A DNA stretch of 64,000 bases from Hypericum androsaemum (Eukaryota; Streptophyta; Magnoliopsida; Malpighiales; Hypericaceae): assembly GCA_963995505.1 (NCBI GenBank), contig OZ023182.1, positions 4,270,707-4,334,706 of the forward strand, in the 5' to 3' direction. Shown here in pieces: positions 29,988 through 41,823 of this stretch (positions are counted from its first letter, which is position 1; every line of letters begins with the position of its first letter). The translations under genes and the position numbers were made by a program. The notes beneath the pieces are model-generated. The model saw only the letters and a list, made by a program, of their open reading frames with translations, did not search any database and was not told where the DNA came from.

Positions 29988-32841
29988 ATGGCGTCGAGTA
30001 GCAGCTCGCCGGGAGCGGGCGAGCTCCCGAGGCCCGTCGGAGAGAAGCCCGTCGTCGTTAGGGTTAAGCGCAAGTCGCACCACTCCCGACTCGACGCTTT
30101 CTGTGAGTGTTTTTTTAATTAAATAAAAAAAAATTCTTTGACGGTTTTGTTAGGGGTTTGATTAATTCTTCCTTGACTTGTCACTGATGTTTGGATACAG
30201 GGCTGGAAATCAACGAGAGGCCATGGAAGCGGCAGATGTTCGAGCTCGAGAAGCTGTCGATCAACGGTAGTTCCGGGGATAGCAGCAGAGGAGGTTTTAG
30301 CTTCTGAATTACTCTCTCTTTGTTACTTTTTTTGGGTATTTTGGTCGACGAGTTCGCCTAATGTTACTGGTGTTCTCCTCTTCGTGTCCGGATTCGTTGC
30401 ATACTAAATTGATTCGGGTGGTTAATGTAGAGGAGCTCGGCCAGCGGAAGGTCTTGGTGAAGCATGTCGAGACAGTCATTGGCTCGACGGATGCCATTGA
30501 TGTCGTGCAGTCTGTTGTGATGGTATGGGGATCTTTGCTTTCTATGTTTCTCTGCAGAAAGTCTTTTTGTATATTAGCTTGCCTTTAAGGGAGCTATTTG
30601 TTGATTTGCAGCCCAACTCTGTTGAGGCGAGTGAAAGTGCCACAAGGATTGAAGAGCGGAAGCAGGCATTTAAAAAGCACAACGTAACTTCTGTTCAGTG
30701 TTTCTTCTCTTCTAGTAAAACTAGTGTAACTCACAGTCTTTGACTGGTTGTATCTTTATGTTTCTTTTCTATCTAATGCCTCTTCCGCTTGTGCAGAAAC
30801 AAGAGCAGCTTCTGTCAAAAGCCAGACAAAATCAGGAGGTATAGACAGTCATTTAGATCTATCTTGCTCGCATTTGTAAACCGGTAAATGTATATATGCT
30901 TCTTTTCTATCTAATGCCTCCTCCATTTGTGCCAAGTAGCATACATATAGTTTCAACATTGTATAGAATGGACATGTAGGATCTGTTGGAAAATATAGCA
31001 ATCAAGTTTCTTTTGAAGACCATTTTTGAACAAGAGTTCTTTGTTTTGAAAGCTAAATTATTTACGCCAAGAATTACATCTTGACTGGGTTTGAACCCTG
31101 GACCTCTATCAAATCGTGCTACACCTTGTGCCGCTAGGCCAAATATCTTTTGGCGTTTTTGAACAAGAGTTGCAGTTTAATTTATTACTTCCTGTAGCAG
31201 AAGGGCAAATGCTTGGCTGGCTTTAAGCCAAATCCAAGTTACAATGTCTAGGACATCTGAGCACTTGTTTATGTTTATAGCATGTTCTTTGCTTGTTATC
31301 TGTTCCAAGAGCTTCCAACTGTTTGAGTTAGTTTAGACTGATGTTGGTTGGTGCAGGTTCTACTTTCCTTTTGATCTCTTCTGTAATTTTTGCATCTTGT
31401 CAAATTTGGAAGTAGAAGCTTGCCTGAAATTATCTTGTTATTTTAATTTGACATCTCAAATGATGCACTAGCTTTTGCTGCTCACTTCTTGTCATCTTCG
31501 CATTTGTCCAGGCATTATACTGTTCTCAATGTCTACCACAGTCTACATTCTGCCGATTTTTGTTGCTATCAAAATCTTTGCATCGTCAAAGTTGTGCAAA
31601 TGCTTCCTTTTTTCAACAATATTAAACCTTTCTCACTGTTGATTATCTGCATAGACATTGGCAAAAAGCATTCGTTTTGAACAAATCTGGAGGAGCAGAA
31701 GAGGAAATAAAGAAGCATCGGGTGATAAAGCTGTGCATGATGTCTGTCACTTCTATGACATTGTCCGTGTTGATGATGAGGAAAGTCCTGCCAAGATGCA
31801 GGAACATGAGTAAGTTCCATATCCATTTGAGCAACGCAAAATCTTTTCTTCTCTGATGTAATTAATCACCTTGATGTTTAAGGGAACTATCATTGGAGGA
31901 CCAGAGGCTTCTTTCAAGCTACTTGCCACTGCTGAGGGAGTTTATCCCAAGTGCTGCTGCAGAGATTGAATCTGATCTCCATCCTTCGACCGATCAAGGT
32001 TATCTTCACTTATTGCTGTGTCACTGTCTCTGCTTTGGGTACTAGGTCACTCAGCAATGGCATTTCAGTTGGGAATACATTCTTCTTTTGGAAGCGTATA
32101 TGTCTTGGGGCATGTTATTGGCATATGTTCGTGGACTGGCCTTCTTCTGTGCTGCAGTCTCTAATCTCCTTTTAATATCTGTATTTTTTTCTTGTACAGA
32201 TGATTATGTGTATGATTACTATACTGTGGAGGATGACATGGCCATGAAGATAGAAGATGCTTCATGTACATTTCCTCTGTAAGCATCTCATCCAATGATT
32301 ATTTGGCTACACATTCATTTCGAAAGTAAAATCTTCTCTTTAATGGGTTCCTTTGTTAAAAGGGTGCAAGTCGAGGAGGATGATTACTATGATGGCCCTG
32401 ATGATGAATCAGAATGTGATAGCAATGATTCAAATGGTGTGTCGTGTTCTCCAACCTTTCCGTTCGGGATAATGGCATTTTTGTTAATTTCATTTTTGCC
32501 CGCCTTTGTCTTCTTGGCCTCAAACCAGCCTGACTCTCTTTACTCTCTGGTTCTTAGCTGAAAACCATCCACACAATGAGTACCCTGATGAATCTGAAGA
32601 TGAAGACGAGGATGAAGAAGAGGAAGAGGAGGAAGATGAAGAGGAAGAGGGTGAAACCATGGACACTGAAGAAGCATCTGATGGTGAATCAGAACAGAGA
32701 GCTGGCAGACGAAGAAAGGTGCAGGGTTTGTTCGACGCCTCTATGGATGAAGACGGGATTGATGATGGTTATCCAGAGGAATATAATGGTGATGATGACC
32801 TTGATTGTCGATATAGTAGTGACGACGACGATAAGAAGTAG
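29988..32841 (+). CDS. RDM4: RDM4/DMS4-like protein (IWR1 family)
   Basis: Ten exons (29988-30102, 30201-30293, 30431-30522, 30612-30683, 30797-30838, 31655-31809, 31883-31998, 32200-32278, 32363-32436, 32558-32841) join in frame to 373 residues. The N-terminus has VVRVKRKSH...LDAFWLEINERPWKR, characteristic of plant RDM4. Mid-protein features are IRFEQIWRSRRGNKE and CHFYDIVRVDDEE. The IWR1-type region is DDYVYDYYTVEDD followed by EEDDYYDGPDDESECDSNDS. An acidic tail starts near residue 285. Yeast Iwr1 carries assembled RNA polymerase II into the nucleus. Arabidopsis RDM4/DMS4 associates with Pol II and Pol V and is needed for RNA-directed DNA methylation and development. In-frame upstream ATGs near 29857 and 29872 would add a proline-rich leader through the C run; the ATG at 29988 matches the family start. 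Confidence 0.9.
31039..31155 (-). mobile_element. tRNA-derived SINE in RDM4-like intron 5
   Basis: The minus strand has box A-like TGGCCTAGCGGCACAAGG and box B GGTTCAAACCC, spaced as in tRNA-derived SINEs. A perfect 16-base duplication TTTTTGAACAAGAGTT flanks it (31023-31038 and 31156-31171). It lies in an 816-base intron between exons 5 and 6, the longest of this gene. Confidence 0.85.
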
Positions 32842-33790
32842 AACTCAAGAATGTGTGCAATGTGTCACGTTTGCCCAGGACATCGCTGTTCTGAATTGAG
32901 TTAGTGCAGTTTCAAAATCCGTAGTGACATCGCTGTTCTGAAGTAGAACACATTTGATGGAGTTGCGTTTTCTATTTCTTCCTCTATTAGTTGCTCAGTT
33001 TCAATAGGGGCTTGGAAGATAACGCAAGGCAATCAATTTCGTAATGGCCAATAGCTACAGCGCGATCCCCATCCCTGCCCTGGCTGCTGATACAGTCCGG
33101 GATTTTGAAGATTTGATGGGCTCCAACTTTCTGGCAACTATCAGATGCGGGTACTTGAATTTCATACACTCTTCACACTTATAAATTATTCCAACCCACT
33201 TGCAATTTCTGATAATGGATTCTCTCCAATACTTCTTATGTCCATTCCGTTCCGTGCCTCTGCTATTCCTGGTAAGAACCATATTCTTGCACCCTGAATT
33301 GCTAGTTAGGGAGCAGCATTATGGTCATCAGGCCCACCACTCTGTATCGTCAAAAGGCATGTTACTTCATAGTAGTTCAATCTTTAAAAGCTTAGTAGAG
33401 CATCTGTGGGAATTTAAGGCATTAGAAGCAAAAGATTACCAGGTTCATGGCCTCTTGGGTCTGGATATTGACAAAGACGAGAGGAACCCCAGAAGAACTC
33501 CCAGGCCATGCACCTGGCGGTCGTCGGCTCTGTGTAGCCTGTAATGGAAGGAACATGATGGAACCAGGCCCACCACATCGCCGCTATAAACTTCAGAGAA
33601 TCCTTCAATTATGTCTCCGGGCAATGTCAGGGTCTCGTTCCACTTTTCAGATGCGTCTTGCTTCACACCGACACGAGTAGGAGTAGAAGACAATAGAACT
33701 TGTCCATGCGAGCTCCAGGTTCTTTATATTTATTTGTTTGTCCACAGATGCGGGCACCCCTAGGTGTCTCTTTTTTTTTTGTTAAATAGG
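32842..33790. other. RDM4-like 3' region and intergenic DNA
   Basis: The first part is 3' UTR; the phrase CATCGCTGTTCTGAA occurs twice (about 32881 and 32927). Minus-strand open frames at 33055-33282 and 33445-33693 (for example LTLPGDIIEGFSEVYSGD) look partly coding but are not recognised and lack clear exons. Confidence 0.35.
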
Positions 33791-34048
33791 TGTAATGTCT
33801 CGTGATCCAACCAACTGTCTCCACTGACCAACACGAATTTTTTCCAGCGTGTTTTGTCCTCACTCATATGTATCCCGGAAAATTTTCCAGGAGGTCACCC
33901 ATTCTGATCCTACTTCTGGCCAAACGCATTTAACTTTGAAGTTCTCTCAGGATGTGTGCCAGAAAAAAAAGTGTACTTTATTGATATGGATAGTACCGAT
34001 CAAATTAATTAAAAAAATTTTAGAATAGATTAGTAACGGGGTATCACA
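33791..34048 (-). mobile_element. Cassandra TRIM solo LTR with 5S rRNA-like domain
   Basis: The segment reads TGTGATACCCC... to ...ACATTACA on the minus strand. Its core contains degenerate 5S rRNA sequence: on the plus strand, CCAGGAGGTCACCCAT is followed by the AAACGCATTTAACTTTGAAG region, the reverse of the 5S internal promoter area. A 5S-like insert in the LTR is the defining trait of Cassandra. Possible 5-base duplication ATAGG/ATCGG with one mismatch. No internal region or second LTR is adjacent, so it is solo. It is not a functional 5S gene. Confidence 0.85.
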
Positions 34049-34882
34049 ATCGGTGTGTGTTTAATTTCATGTATTTGGGTAGCTTAGAAGTATTTAAATA
34101 ATTATTTTAATGTTTTGAGTTCAAATTGGAGGAAGATGCCAACTTCCGCATGATGACAAAACCAAGGCCGGCCATAATGGAATTGTTCATATGCCCGGTT
34201 GGGGCAATTTTGGTAATGGCTTCGCTGATTCTGAAAAAAAGGTAGTGGCTTCGTTTGATTGATCGAAATAAAACAGGTGACGTCGAAAAATATACGTACA
34301 CAAGCGCACTAGCAATATTACGTACTTTGATGATTTTATTAGGGATATGTTGTATGTAGTTTCACATATTTTTATTTAAATATTCTGTGGTTTTTTTATA
34401 TTGGTAACAGTAGTTACCAAATTTGACACTTACACTTTTGCCAAGTTAAAAACTTCGCATCACTAGCAATAATTACCAACTTTGATGATTTTATTATTGT
34501 TTGTTAAAAACTTCTAATTATTAAACATTTCTCAAAAAAATATCTGTATTAACTTTAAATAATAAATTAACATATTTATTATTTAAAGTTATTAAACTAA
34601 TACAGAGAATTTATACTTCGACATTTTGGATTCCTTTGAAGATCTTGTGTCAGGATGAAAATATTGGACATAATAATAATTCAAAGAGATGTATAAGCGC
34701 ATATGTGAACGAGGATGAAAATCAAAACTTGAACGTCAAGGTTCTACAGTTAGAAAAAATGTCATCAATCGGTTGCTTTACAGGAAACACTAAACAAAAT
34801 GTGCTGCAAATTGCAGACAATATATAACGTTGTTTTGTCTATTTTATCTACGTTTTGGTCAAATGGTTATTCGCTACATTTT
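34049..34882. other. intergenic; no gene seen
   Basis: AT-rich DNA. The phrase ACCAAATTTGACACTTACAC and similar ones around 34415-34490 hint at an old repeat (CATCACTAGCAATAATTACC against CACTAGCAATATTACGTAC near 34307). Nothing coding is supported. Confidence 0.4.
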
Positions 34883-36493
34883 TCACCGGCGTGGTCTATT
34901 GGCTAGAGCATAAACTTTAGCAATTAAATCTTCAGCTATCTTCGTTTCTGCCTCTGCATTCGCCTTTATTTCCGGAGACGACGAGTTTAAAAACGGCTCG
35001 GAATCTTTAATTCTCTTAATATAACTCCTAAGCTGCAGAATATAAATCAAAGTCAGAAAGAAGAAACAAACTGAATCAAGTGAAAATTAGTCAGCAAATA
35101 TTTAAAGATTAATAAACGAACCTTTCTATATGGCCATCTACGTACACCAGATTCTCTACAAATTTTCTTCACTACAGTAGGACAAAGGTCCACTTCCTTG
35201 GAAGCACGTTTGATGGGGAGGTGGAAATACTCTTTAAAGTCCCTCAATGTCATTGATTTGGTTCTCGCCCTCTGCACTACTTCCGTCGCGGTACATGTAC
35301 AACATGAATCCAGATAAATTACTGCCTTGAAATCTTTTGAATGAATTAGAGTTGAGGATGTGTACTGATTGATTGATCTCGTACCTGTTTGGAAAGCGCG
35401 CTCTTGGATTGCTTCTTCCCTCCATTTTTTGAGCTTTCTCCTCCCGCTGCGCATTCCGCACGCGCTTTCCCTTTCCCTCTGCCTCTGCCTCTGCTGTCTG
35501 TTTCTTGCCCCGCTGCAAGAAGATCCAAGATCGATCACAACGGTGGAAGATGGATTAAATGTTTTTTGGAGGGAATCGGTACAGACCTAAATTATCCGGG
35601 ACGGAGTTGGACAAGTTCTGATTGCACAAATCTGGCAAGCTCCATTCGAAGCCAACGCAGAGTGATCGGTAGAATAGAGAGAGTGGATCAGGCAGCATTG
35701 TGAAACCCGCGCTCGAGCGGTCGTTGCAGTATTGCCTCATAAATTGCTCCACATCCATGATGTTTTTCTTGCAGAAACTGAAAGCATCGGATCAGTAAGT
35801 ATGCGACATGATGAAACATGTATGTTCAAACCAAGAAATGTAAGAACCGGACTCACTCAAACATCTGATACTCGGGAACTGCAGGATACGACTTAGCGTT
35901 GTCGCGGATTTCAAGAACGGCATGGGAAATGTTGCCGACCCTCCCATGAATTTCTAGTTTTGTCGTGCAAATACCTACGCGGAAGGGAAAATAAATCACA
36001 AAGGTCCATAAATATAATTATCAAATCAACAACTTGAAGTTCGAAACCAACCATTAGAGTGGATCAATTCTCTGAGTACAGTGCAGCAACTACAGTAGAG
36101 CTGAACAGGGTCCGGCGGCCAGACGGGTACCGCCTTCCCCATCATATTCAACAACTCGGAAAAATCACCACTCCCTGAAGTCTCTGCCATCGAAGGGCCT
36201 ATCCCGGGGTCCACTGGTACGGGATTTCCACCCTCTACACCGTCGAAAAGGCCATTCCACAATGACGGGTCGTCGGGGTGGATAAACGTGTCCATAGAAC
36301 AAGGAAGGTCACCAAGAACACCATTGGTTGCTTGGTCAGGAACAATCCCCTGTGTCGGTTGGTTGTTGATCATGAGTGTTGGGGACGATAAGTCAGCGAG
36401 GCTCGGGTTCGGGCCGTCGTAGATGTAGTTGAAGAAGTCGAAATGGGAGTCGTGCGAGTCATGGTAAGTGACAATGGACCCAGGGTCGGCCAT
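34883..36493 (-). CDS. RWP-RK domain transcription factor (RKD-like)
   Basis: Six exons on the minus strand (36052-36493, 35857-35974, 35587-35777, 35385-35512, 35122-35271, 34883-35032) join in frame to 392 residues. The RWP-RK domain fills exon 5, about residues 299-343: LRDFKEYFHLPIKRASKEV, LCPTVVKKICRESGVRRWPYRK. The signature is RWPYRK, where RWPHRK or RWPYRK is usual. An upstream region (YCSCCTVLRELIHSNG, TTKLEIHGRVG, MDVEQFMRQYCND) matches the conserved N-terminal part of RKD-type proteins. The exon 4 product is a basic Gly/Arg/Lys-rich linker. RKD factors act in the nucleus, mostly in egg-cell identity and gametophyte development; NLP relatives respond to nitrate but have a PB1 domain, which is absent here. 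Start ATG chosen because the frame upstream is closed. Confidence 0.88.
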
Positions 36494-37610
36494 TTGTGAT
36501 CATAAACAATGTTGGTCTTCTTTTGGATTATTCTCTCTGAACTCTCTCTTCAAGCACCAGAACTGGGGAAGATCAGATCCTGGTGCTTGAGAGATGGAGA
36601 AGGGAGGATAAGGATTGAAGAGACGAGATTGAGAGGATAAGGATGCCTATTGTTTCTTTAAAATGGGCGGGAGAGAGGAGGCGGTTAATTACCGTTGGGA
36701 AAACGCGACTGTTCGATGTTTAAAATTTGAAACGGGGCGAGATTCGAAGGGTGGTCATCTGATTTAAGTTAGGAGAGACGGCGTCGTTTTCCTTTGAGAC
36801 AATTTATAATTGTTTGGCGGAAGAGATGTAAATATTAATGTAAATTGACAATACTCAGTCGATTGTAAACCAAAAAATTTTGAGTTAAATCAATTATTAA
36901 AAAATTCTATAATATTAAAATTTTATTATAAATTTTGTCATCTTATCAATTCAAATATTAATTAATCAGCAAATCAAAAGAGTAAAATATCAAAGTTACA
37001 CAGAAAGCGATAAGAAAGTGATAATAAAAAAGTGAATGATTAATAAAAAAAAGTGATAATAAAACCTTGTATAAATATAAGAAAATATCGAAAAATATAT
37101 ATAGTGAATGATTTCGTGACTATACCAAAATTTACCCTTAAAATCTTTATCTCTTACGACATACTAAACAATTTTACCTTGAATAAAAAAAATGTATAAG
37201 CTAAAATTTGAATTTGGTTCGTCAAAAAATTAATTTAGATTCAAACAACTTTGTATAAATTTGAATTCGATTTTATTCATATACGAATTAAACACAGATC
37301 ATCATTTTTATAATTTGAATTTGTCCGCCGGTTCCCTAAAGCAAGAAAGTTTTTACGTCGGGTGTTAGAATCGTTGTATCCAAAGATTGTACTGACTTTG
37401 AATTTACCAACGTGCAAAAAATAAGGATACAGGATTAACCAACTTTGATACAATATTAGAATCTTCTTATCCAACTAAAAACTCAAGTGAGTGCATCGAA
37501 AATTTTCCACCCTGATACAATTGTTTCTGCTGTCGCAATAAGCAACATATCATTCCCAATCTTGGGTGTGCGGGGAGTCGTCATCAACCATTGGGACGAA
37601 GGTCAAAGGG
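36494..37610. other. promoter region of the RWP-RK gene and intergenic DNA
   Basis: Bases 36494-36790 are the likely promoter and leader of the RWP-RK gene. The rest is AT-rich and holds no recognised gene. Short direct phrases (AAAAAAGTGAATGATTAATAA, then AAAAAGTGATAATAAAA, 37010-37070) are low-complexity repeats. Confidence 0.45.
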
Positions 37611-37640
37611 AGATGAGATGAGATGAGATGAGATGAGATG
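37611..37640 (+). repeat. AGATG pentamer repeat overlapping the omega-amidase start codon
   Basis: Six AGATG units place ATG triplets at 37613, 37618, 37623, 37628, 37633 and 37638. Each of the first five opens the minimal frame ATG AGA TGA. Only the sixth opens the long frame. The last short frame's TGA (37639-37641) overlaps the real ATG. Confidence 0.9.
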
Positions 37641-40247
37641 AAGTCAGCAATATCAACGGCGCTAAGCAGCAACAACACCCTACTCTCCTCCTTACACCGC
37701 TTTGCTGGTCTCCCCGCCCTCCGATCTCCATCACTCTTCACTCCTCCTATCCTTAAACCCATCACCATCCCCTCTCTCCGCCTCAACCTCAACCTCAACG
37801 ACACCTGCAAATCCTCAAACCCGGTCGTCCGCTGCTCCTCCTCGATGTCGGCTTCCTTCAAGCCCGACCAGGCCCGGGTCCCACCCGCCCTCCCCCTCCC
37901 CTCCCCTCCCCTCACCAAGGTAGTGTACAATTTGGGGTTTTTTCTTTCTTTCTTTTTTTGGGTAATTAATTGGAAGCTTCCGGATGGGGACAGTTCAAGA
38001 TAGGGTTGTGCCAGCTGTCGGTAACCGCCGACAAGGAGAAGAACATCGCTGGGGCTCGCAAGGCCGTCGAGGAGGCCGCCTCCAAGGGCGCCAAGCTCAT
38101 CCTCTTGCCCGTGAGTGAATTCCCCTTTCTGCCCCCGCGCGCCTCCCTCTAGTTTCGTCTTTTTATAATGCGATCGTGCTTCGCAGGAGATATGGAACGG
38201 CCCGTACTCGAACGAGAGCTTCCCGGTCTACGCGGAGGAGATAGAGGCGGGTTTCGGGGCGTCCCCTTCAACGGCAATGCTCTCCGACGCTGCACGCAGG
38301 CTGAAGGTCACTATCGTCGGAGGCTCCATCTCCGAGCGCTGCGGCGATAAGCTCTACAACACCTGCTGCGTGTTCGATACCGATGGCAATTTGATTGCGA
38401 AGCATCGCAAGGTACAAGCGGTTGCCATGTGCATTTTCGTGTTTTCTTTTTTATACATGGGACTGATTTTGTGTTTGATGTGCGAGGGTAGATACACCTT
38501 TTTGATATCGACATTCCTGGGAAGATCACCTTCATAGAATCCAAGACTTTGACTGCCGGGGAGACCCCAACTATCGTCGACACAGGTTGGTGCTAGTTGG
38601 GGTTTCAACTCTCTGAACTCTCGTCCTCAGGATTCACTCGGTTTTCTTTTCTTGTTGCTATGGTACTTTTTGGCATGTTGAAATTCTTAGTCGTGTATGT
38701 TCGTGCAGAAGTTGGCAGAATTGGTGTTGGCATATGCTATGACATTCGGTTCCAGGAACTAGCGATGATATATGGAGCTAGAGGTGTGTGATTTACTAAT
38801 GTTGGTTTGGGAGTTTGGCCTGTCGGTTCACAGTAACAAAGAGCAATGTTGTTTTCATTCACTACTTTTATTTTCATGTGCCAAACTAGAAAACGTAAAT
38901 GAGCAAGATGTCTTCGATGGCTATCTGTTAAATAAAGGTAGAAAAAAGCCAGGCTAAACCATGTATTTTCTCTGACAGTTTCAAATGCTCTGTTATATTT
39001 TTGTTAAGAGAAAGATGGTTGTGTGTTTCCTTGTCTGCTGGTCATTCCCTGCTTTAAAAGCTTCATGGATGACCTGCAGTGTAGGAAACATTCACTGCGG
39101 AATATATCAAAGTTGTTACCAATGGGCTTGATCTGCTCTAGTTGATTTCAATATCACGATGGACCTGTCATTACTTGTCTCATTCGAGAAGCTGAAAATT
39201 GACAGTAGTCAGTTATTGACACTAGGTGCTCATTTGATTTGCTATCCTGGGGCATTTAACATGACTACTGGGCCACTACATTGGGAGTTGCTGCAGAGAG
39301 CAAGGTATTAACTTCACTCCAATTCTGGCTCACACCAATATGAACTTGCATTGTTCTTCCAATACCATGAAGTGCTAAGCAGTCGTTGAGCCTTTATTTT
39401 GGAGGTTGGAAGATCAGATGAGTGATACAAACATTGTGGCTAGATGTTCATTATTCACCATAATTGATGATACATGCTTCATTCCAATTGTGCAGGGCTG
39501 TAGATAATCAGGTAACTAGTTACTTCACCAAGAAAGCGTAGGCAATATTCCTTGTGATTCTCCAAGCTGGTATCACTACCAAGATCTTGATCTTCCTTAT
39601 TTCACGCTCTTGCTCTTTTGTTTGATTGAAATATTTTATCCACCCTCTGGCATGTGGTACATGCTTGTGTTTCCTCGAGTGGCGTCTAGTAGTTCATTCA
39701 ATGACCGTGCTCACCCTGTGGTCTTTGAACCCTTTGCTGCCGCAATGCTGGTTGACATAAATGCTTATGGAATTGTTGGTGAGTTTTTGCCGATCTGAGG
39801 AGCTTCTGATGGAATGCTTATTTGTTGGTAATGTTATCCTGTCAGCTCTATGTAGCAACTTGCTCACCGGCACGAAATGCTGGAGCTGGGTATGTGGCTT
39901 GGGGTCACTCCACTCTCGTGGGACCAGTTGAGTGAATGTGATAACCTTTTTTTTTTCCTGCAACTCACACGAGTTCTTGGTTCTAATGATCCAAGTTTCT
40001 TTCACAGTTTGGGGAAGTTCTTGCTACCACTGAGCATGACCCAGATATAATCATAGCAGAGATAGATTACTCAGTTATTGATCTGAGAAGGTATCGATAC
40101 TTTGTCGTTTGAATGCTATATAACATGGTATCTTCTGATTCTGACCTACTGCTGATCAATCTTAGGACAAGCCTACCATTGACAAAGCAACGACGTGGTG
40201 ATCTATACCAGTTGGTGGATGTCAAGAGGAAAGAGACTCGGACTTGA
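37638..40247 (+). CDS. NLP3: omega-amidase, plastid-targeted (Nit2/NLP3-like C-N hydrolase)
   Basis: Ten exons (37638-37919, 37994-38110, 38187-38411, 38492-38585, 38709-38783, 39226-39304, 39496-39511, 39846-39926, 40008-40090, 40166-40247) join in frame to 377 residues. One exon is only 16 bases. The enzyme hydrolyses alpha-ketoglutaramate and alpha-ketosuccinamate to the keto acid and ammonia. The catalytic triad is E134 (LLPEIWNGPY), K208 (KHRKIHLFD) and C249 ([10 protein letters not shown]), with family-like spacing. The first 70 or so residues are Ser/Leu/Pro-rich with few acids, a likely plastid transit peptide. M70 (MSASFKP) could start a cytosolic form. The ATG at 37638 is the last of six ATGs in a pentamer repeat. 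All introns are GT-AG. Confidence 0.95.
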
Positions 40248-41823
40248 TCGCTGTTAATCTTGCCAAGGATGGACCTCGACTTGTATCGAGAATGTACCGA
40301 AATCCATGTCTGGGTAGCCCAATAATAATGGGCCGAAACTACTGCCAATGTACTTGGGCAATATATTGTCGAAGGCTCTACAAGTCATGGGCTTTAAGCT
40401 TGTTTCTTATTTGGGAATGACCTGATGGGTAAAATAACGTCAACATAAAAGAGCTATCCTAATCTCTAATATTCTTAATCGAGTACTATCAATTTATCTA
40501 CGGATCTCCGGTCAAAGGAAGTAATCTGGATGACATTGTAACACATCGGACAAAAGAAAACACTTTGTTTGTCTGCCAAAGCACAATGTAAAGCGAGAGT
40601 ATAGATTCTGCCACTCCCAAACCTACCAAAACAAAACCAGTCTCTGTCCTCTCGGGATCCTCAAAATTCAAAAAATTCCCTCCCTCCCTCCCCTTGGCTC
40701 GCCCTTTTTCCTTCCTTTCGTTCACTCCGAAGAGCCCACTTTACCTTTTCTCTACTTGTGATTCCCACCGTCCAGATTATGATCATCGCCAAATTAATAG
40801 GAGAATGTCCCATACGATTTCAATTGGATCGCTGGACCACTAACGGGAGGTCGATCGATGGCAACTTGGTGCATGCACGCACGTGGTCACGACGCTTGTT
40901 ATACGCGCCCGTTTACTATTCTTGTATCTTCTTAGGGTTTGGGTGATGTTGATGTCACGTGGTACTGAGCACTAATTTTCTAATAATAGCGTCGGGTAGG
41001 ACCAGATCATCTTATTGTGTATTTTTAAGAATAGATGGGCGATCAATTCTCAGACATAACTTCATCGTTAATTGTGTATTGCATCTATCTAATGTCGAAT
41101 TGGTCAAACCGTTTCTAATTGGGGTAAGCTTGTGCACATCATTTGTCAATTCTGACTAACTCAATTAGCACTGTAGGGGATAACCACCTGTCTCTTATGT
41201 CATATTGTCGTATACATCAATTGTGCATGCACACGAAAATGGATATATATTTGGCATCGATTGTGATGGAGAAATATGACCGAAAGATTATTTTAGCTTA
41301 ATTATCTCAAATTTTTAAAAATACAGGTAAGTTAAATCTAAATTAGTTGACCTAATTGGTGTGTAGATATGAAGTAGTTTGAAAAAATATAATCTCCTTA
41401 AATTTGAAATGCACTTCTTCTCATATGGTTCTCTACAAATACGAAACCATATTAGTGCCATAATTACCACAATTATTGCCATTCACCCAAGGAGGAGGTT
41501 GTCACTTCAACCGCTGCAATAACTCTAGAGACGTTGATGCTTCATTTGAACTCATTTTCGTGGATGAACCTGTTGACCATGAGCCTCGTGCAGATGGGAA
41601 AATTTTAATTAGGTTTAATGTAACTACTGAAAGCGTGTATATGGTCCTCAGGACATAATGTTTCTTAGTCAGATGATACATGTAGACAAGGAAAATGGAA
41701 AGTATATTCTCTCTTTTCCCCCTCTCGATTACTGGGTTAGCCATATATAATAAAGTTACTCATTCTAAAATTATTTCAATTAATTTAGATTGGGTCAAAG
41801 TTTTTTATTCGGAAACTAAGTAC
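40248..41823. other. omega-amidase 3' region and intergenic DNA; no gene seen
   Basis: Bases 40248-40480 are probably 3' UTR. Short ORFs (40498-40725, 40758-40946, 41476-41658) have no family features. Confidence 0.45.

Noticed and set aside
29750..30083. Minus-strand proline/glycine frames opposite RDM4 exon 1
   Set aside because: Produced by the poly-C/poly-G run and the antisense of a coding exon.
31080..31150. tRNA gene in the RDM4-like intron
   Set aside because: Box A and B are present, but the segment has a 16-base target duplication and no complete cloverleaf, so it is a SINE.
33880..33970. 5S rRNA-like sequence as a functional RNA gene
   Set aside because: It lies within a Cassandra LTR, is diverged in the promoter area, and appears again in the second LTR at 52129.
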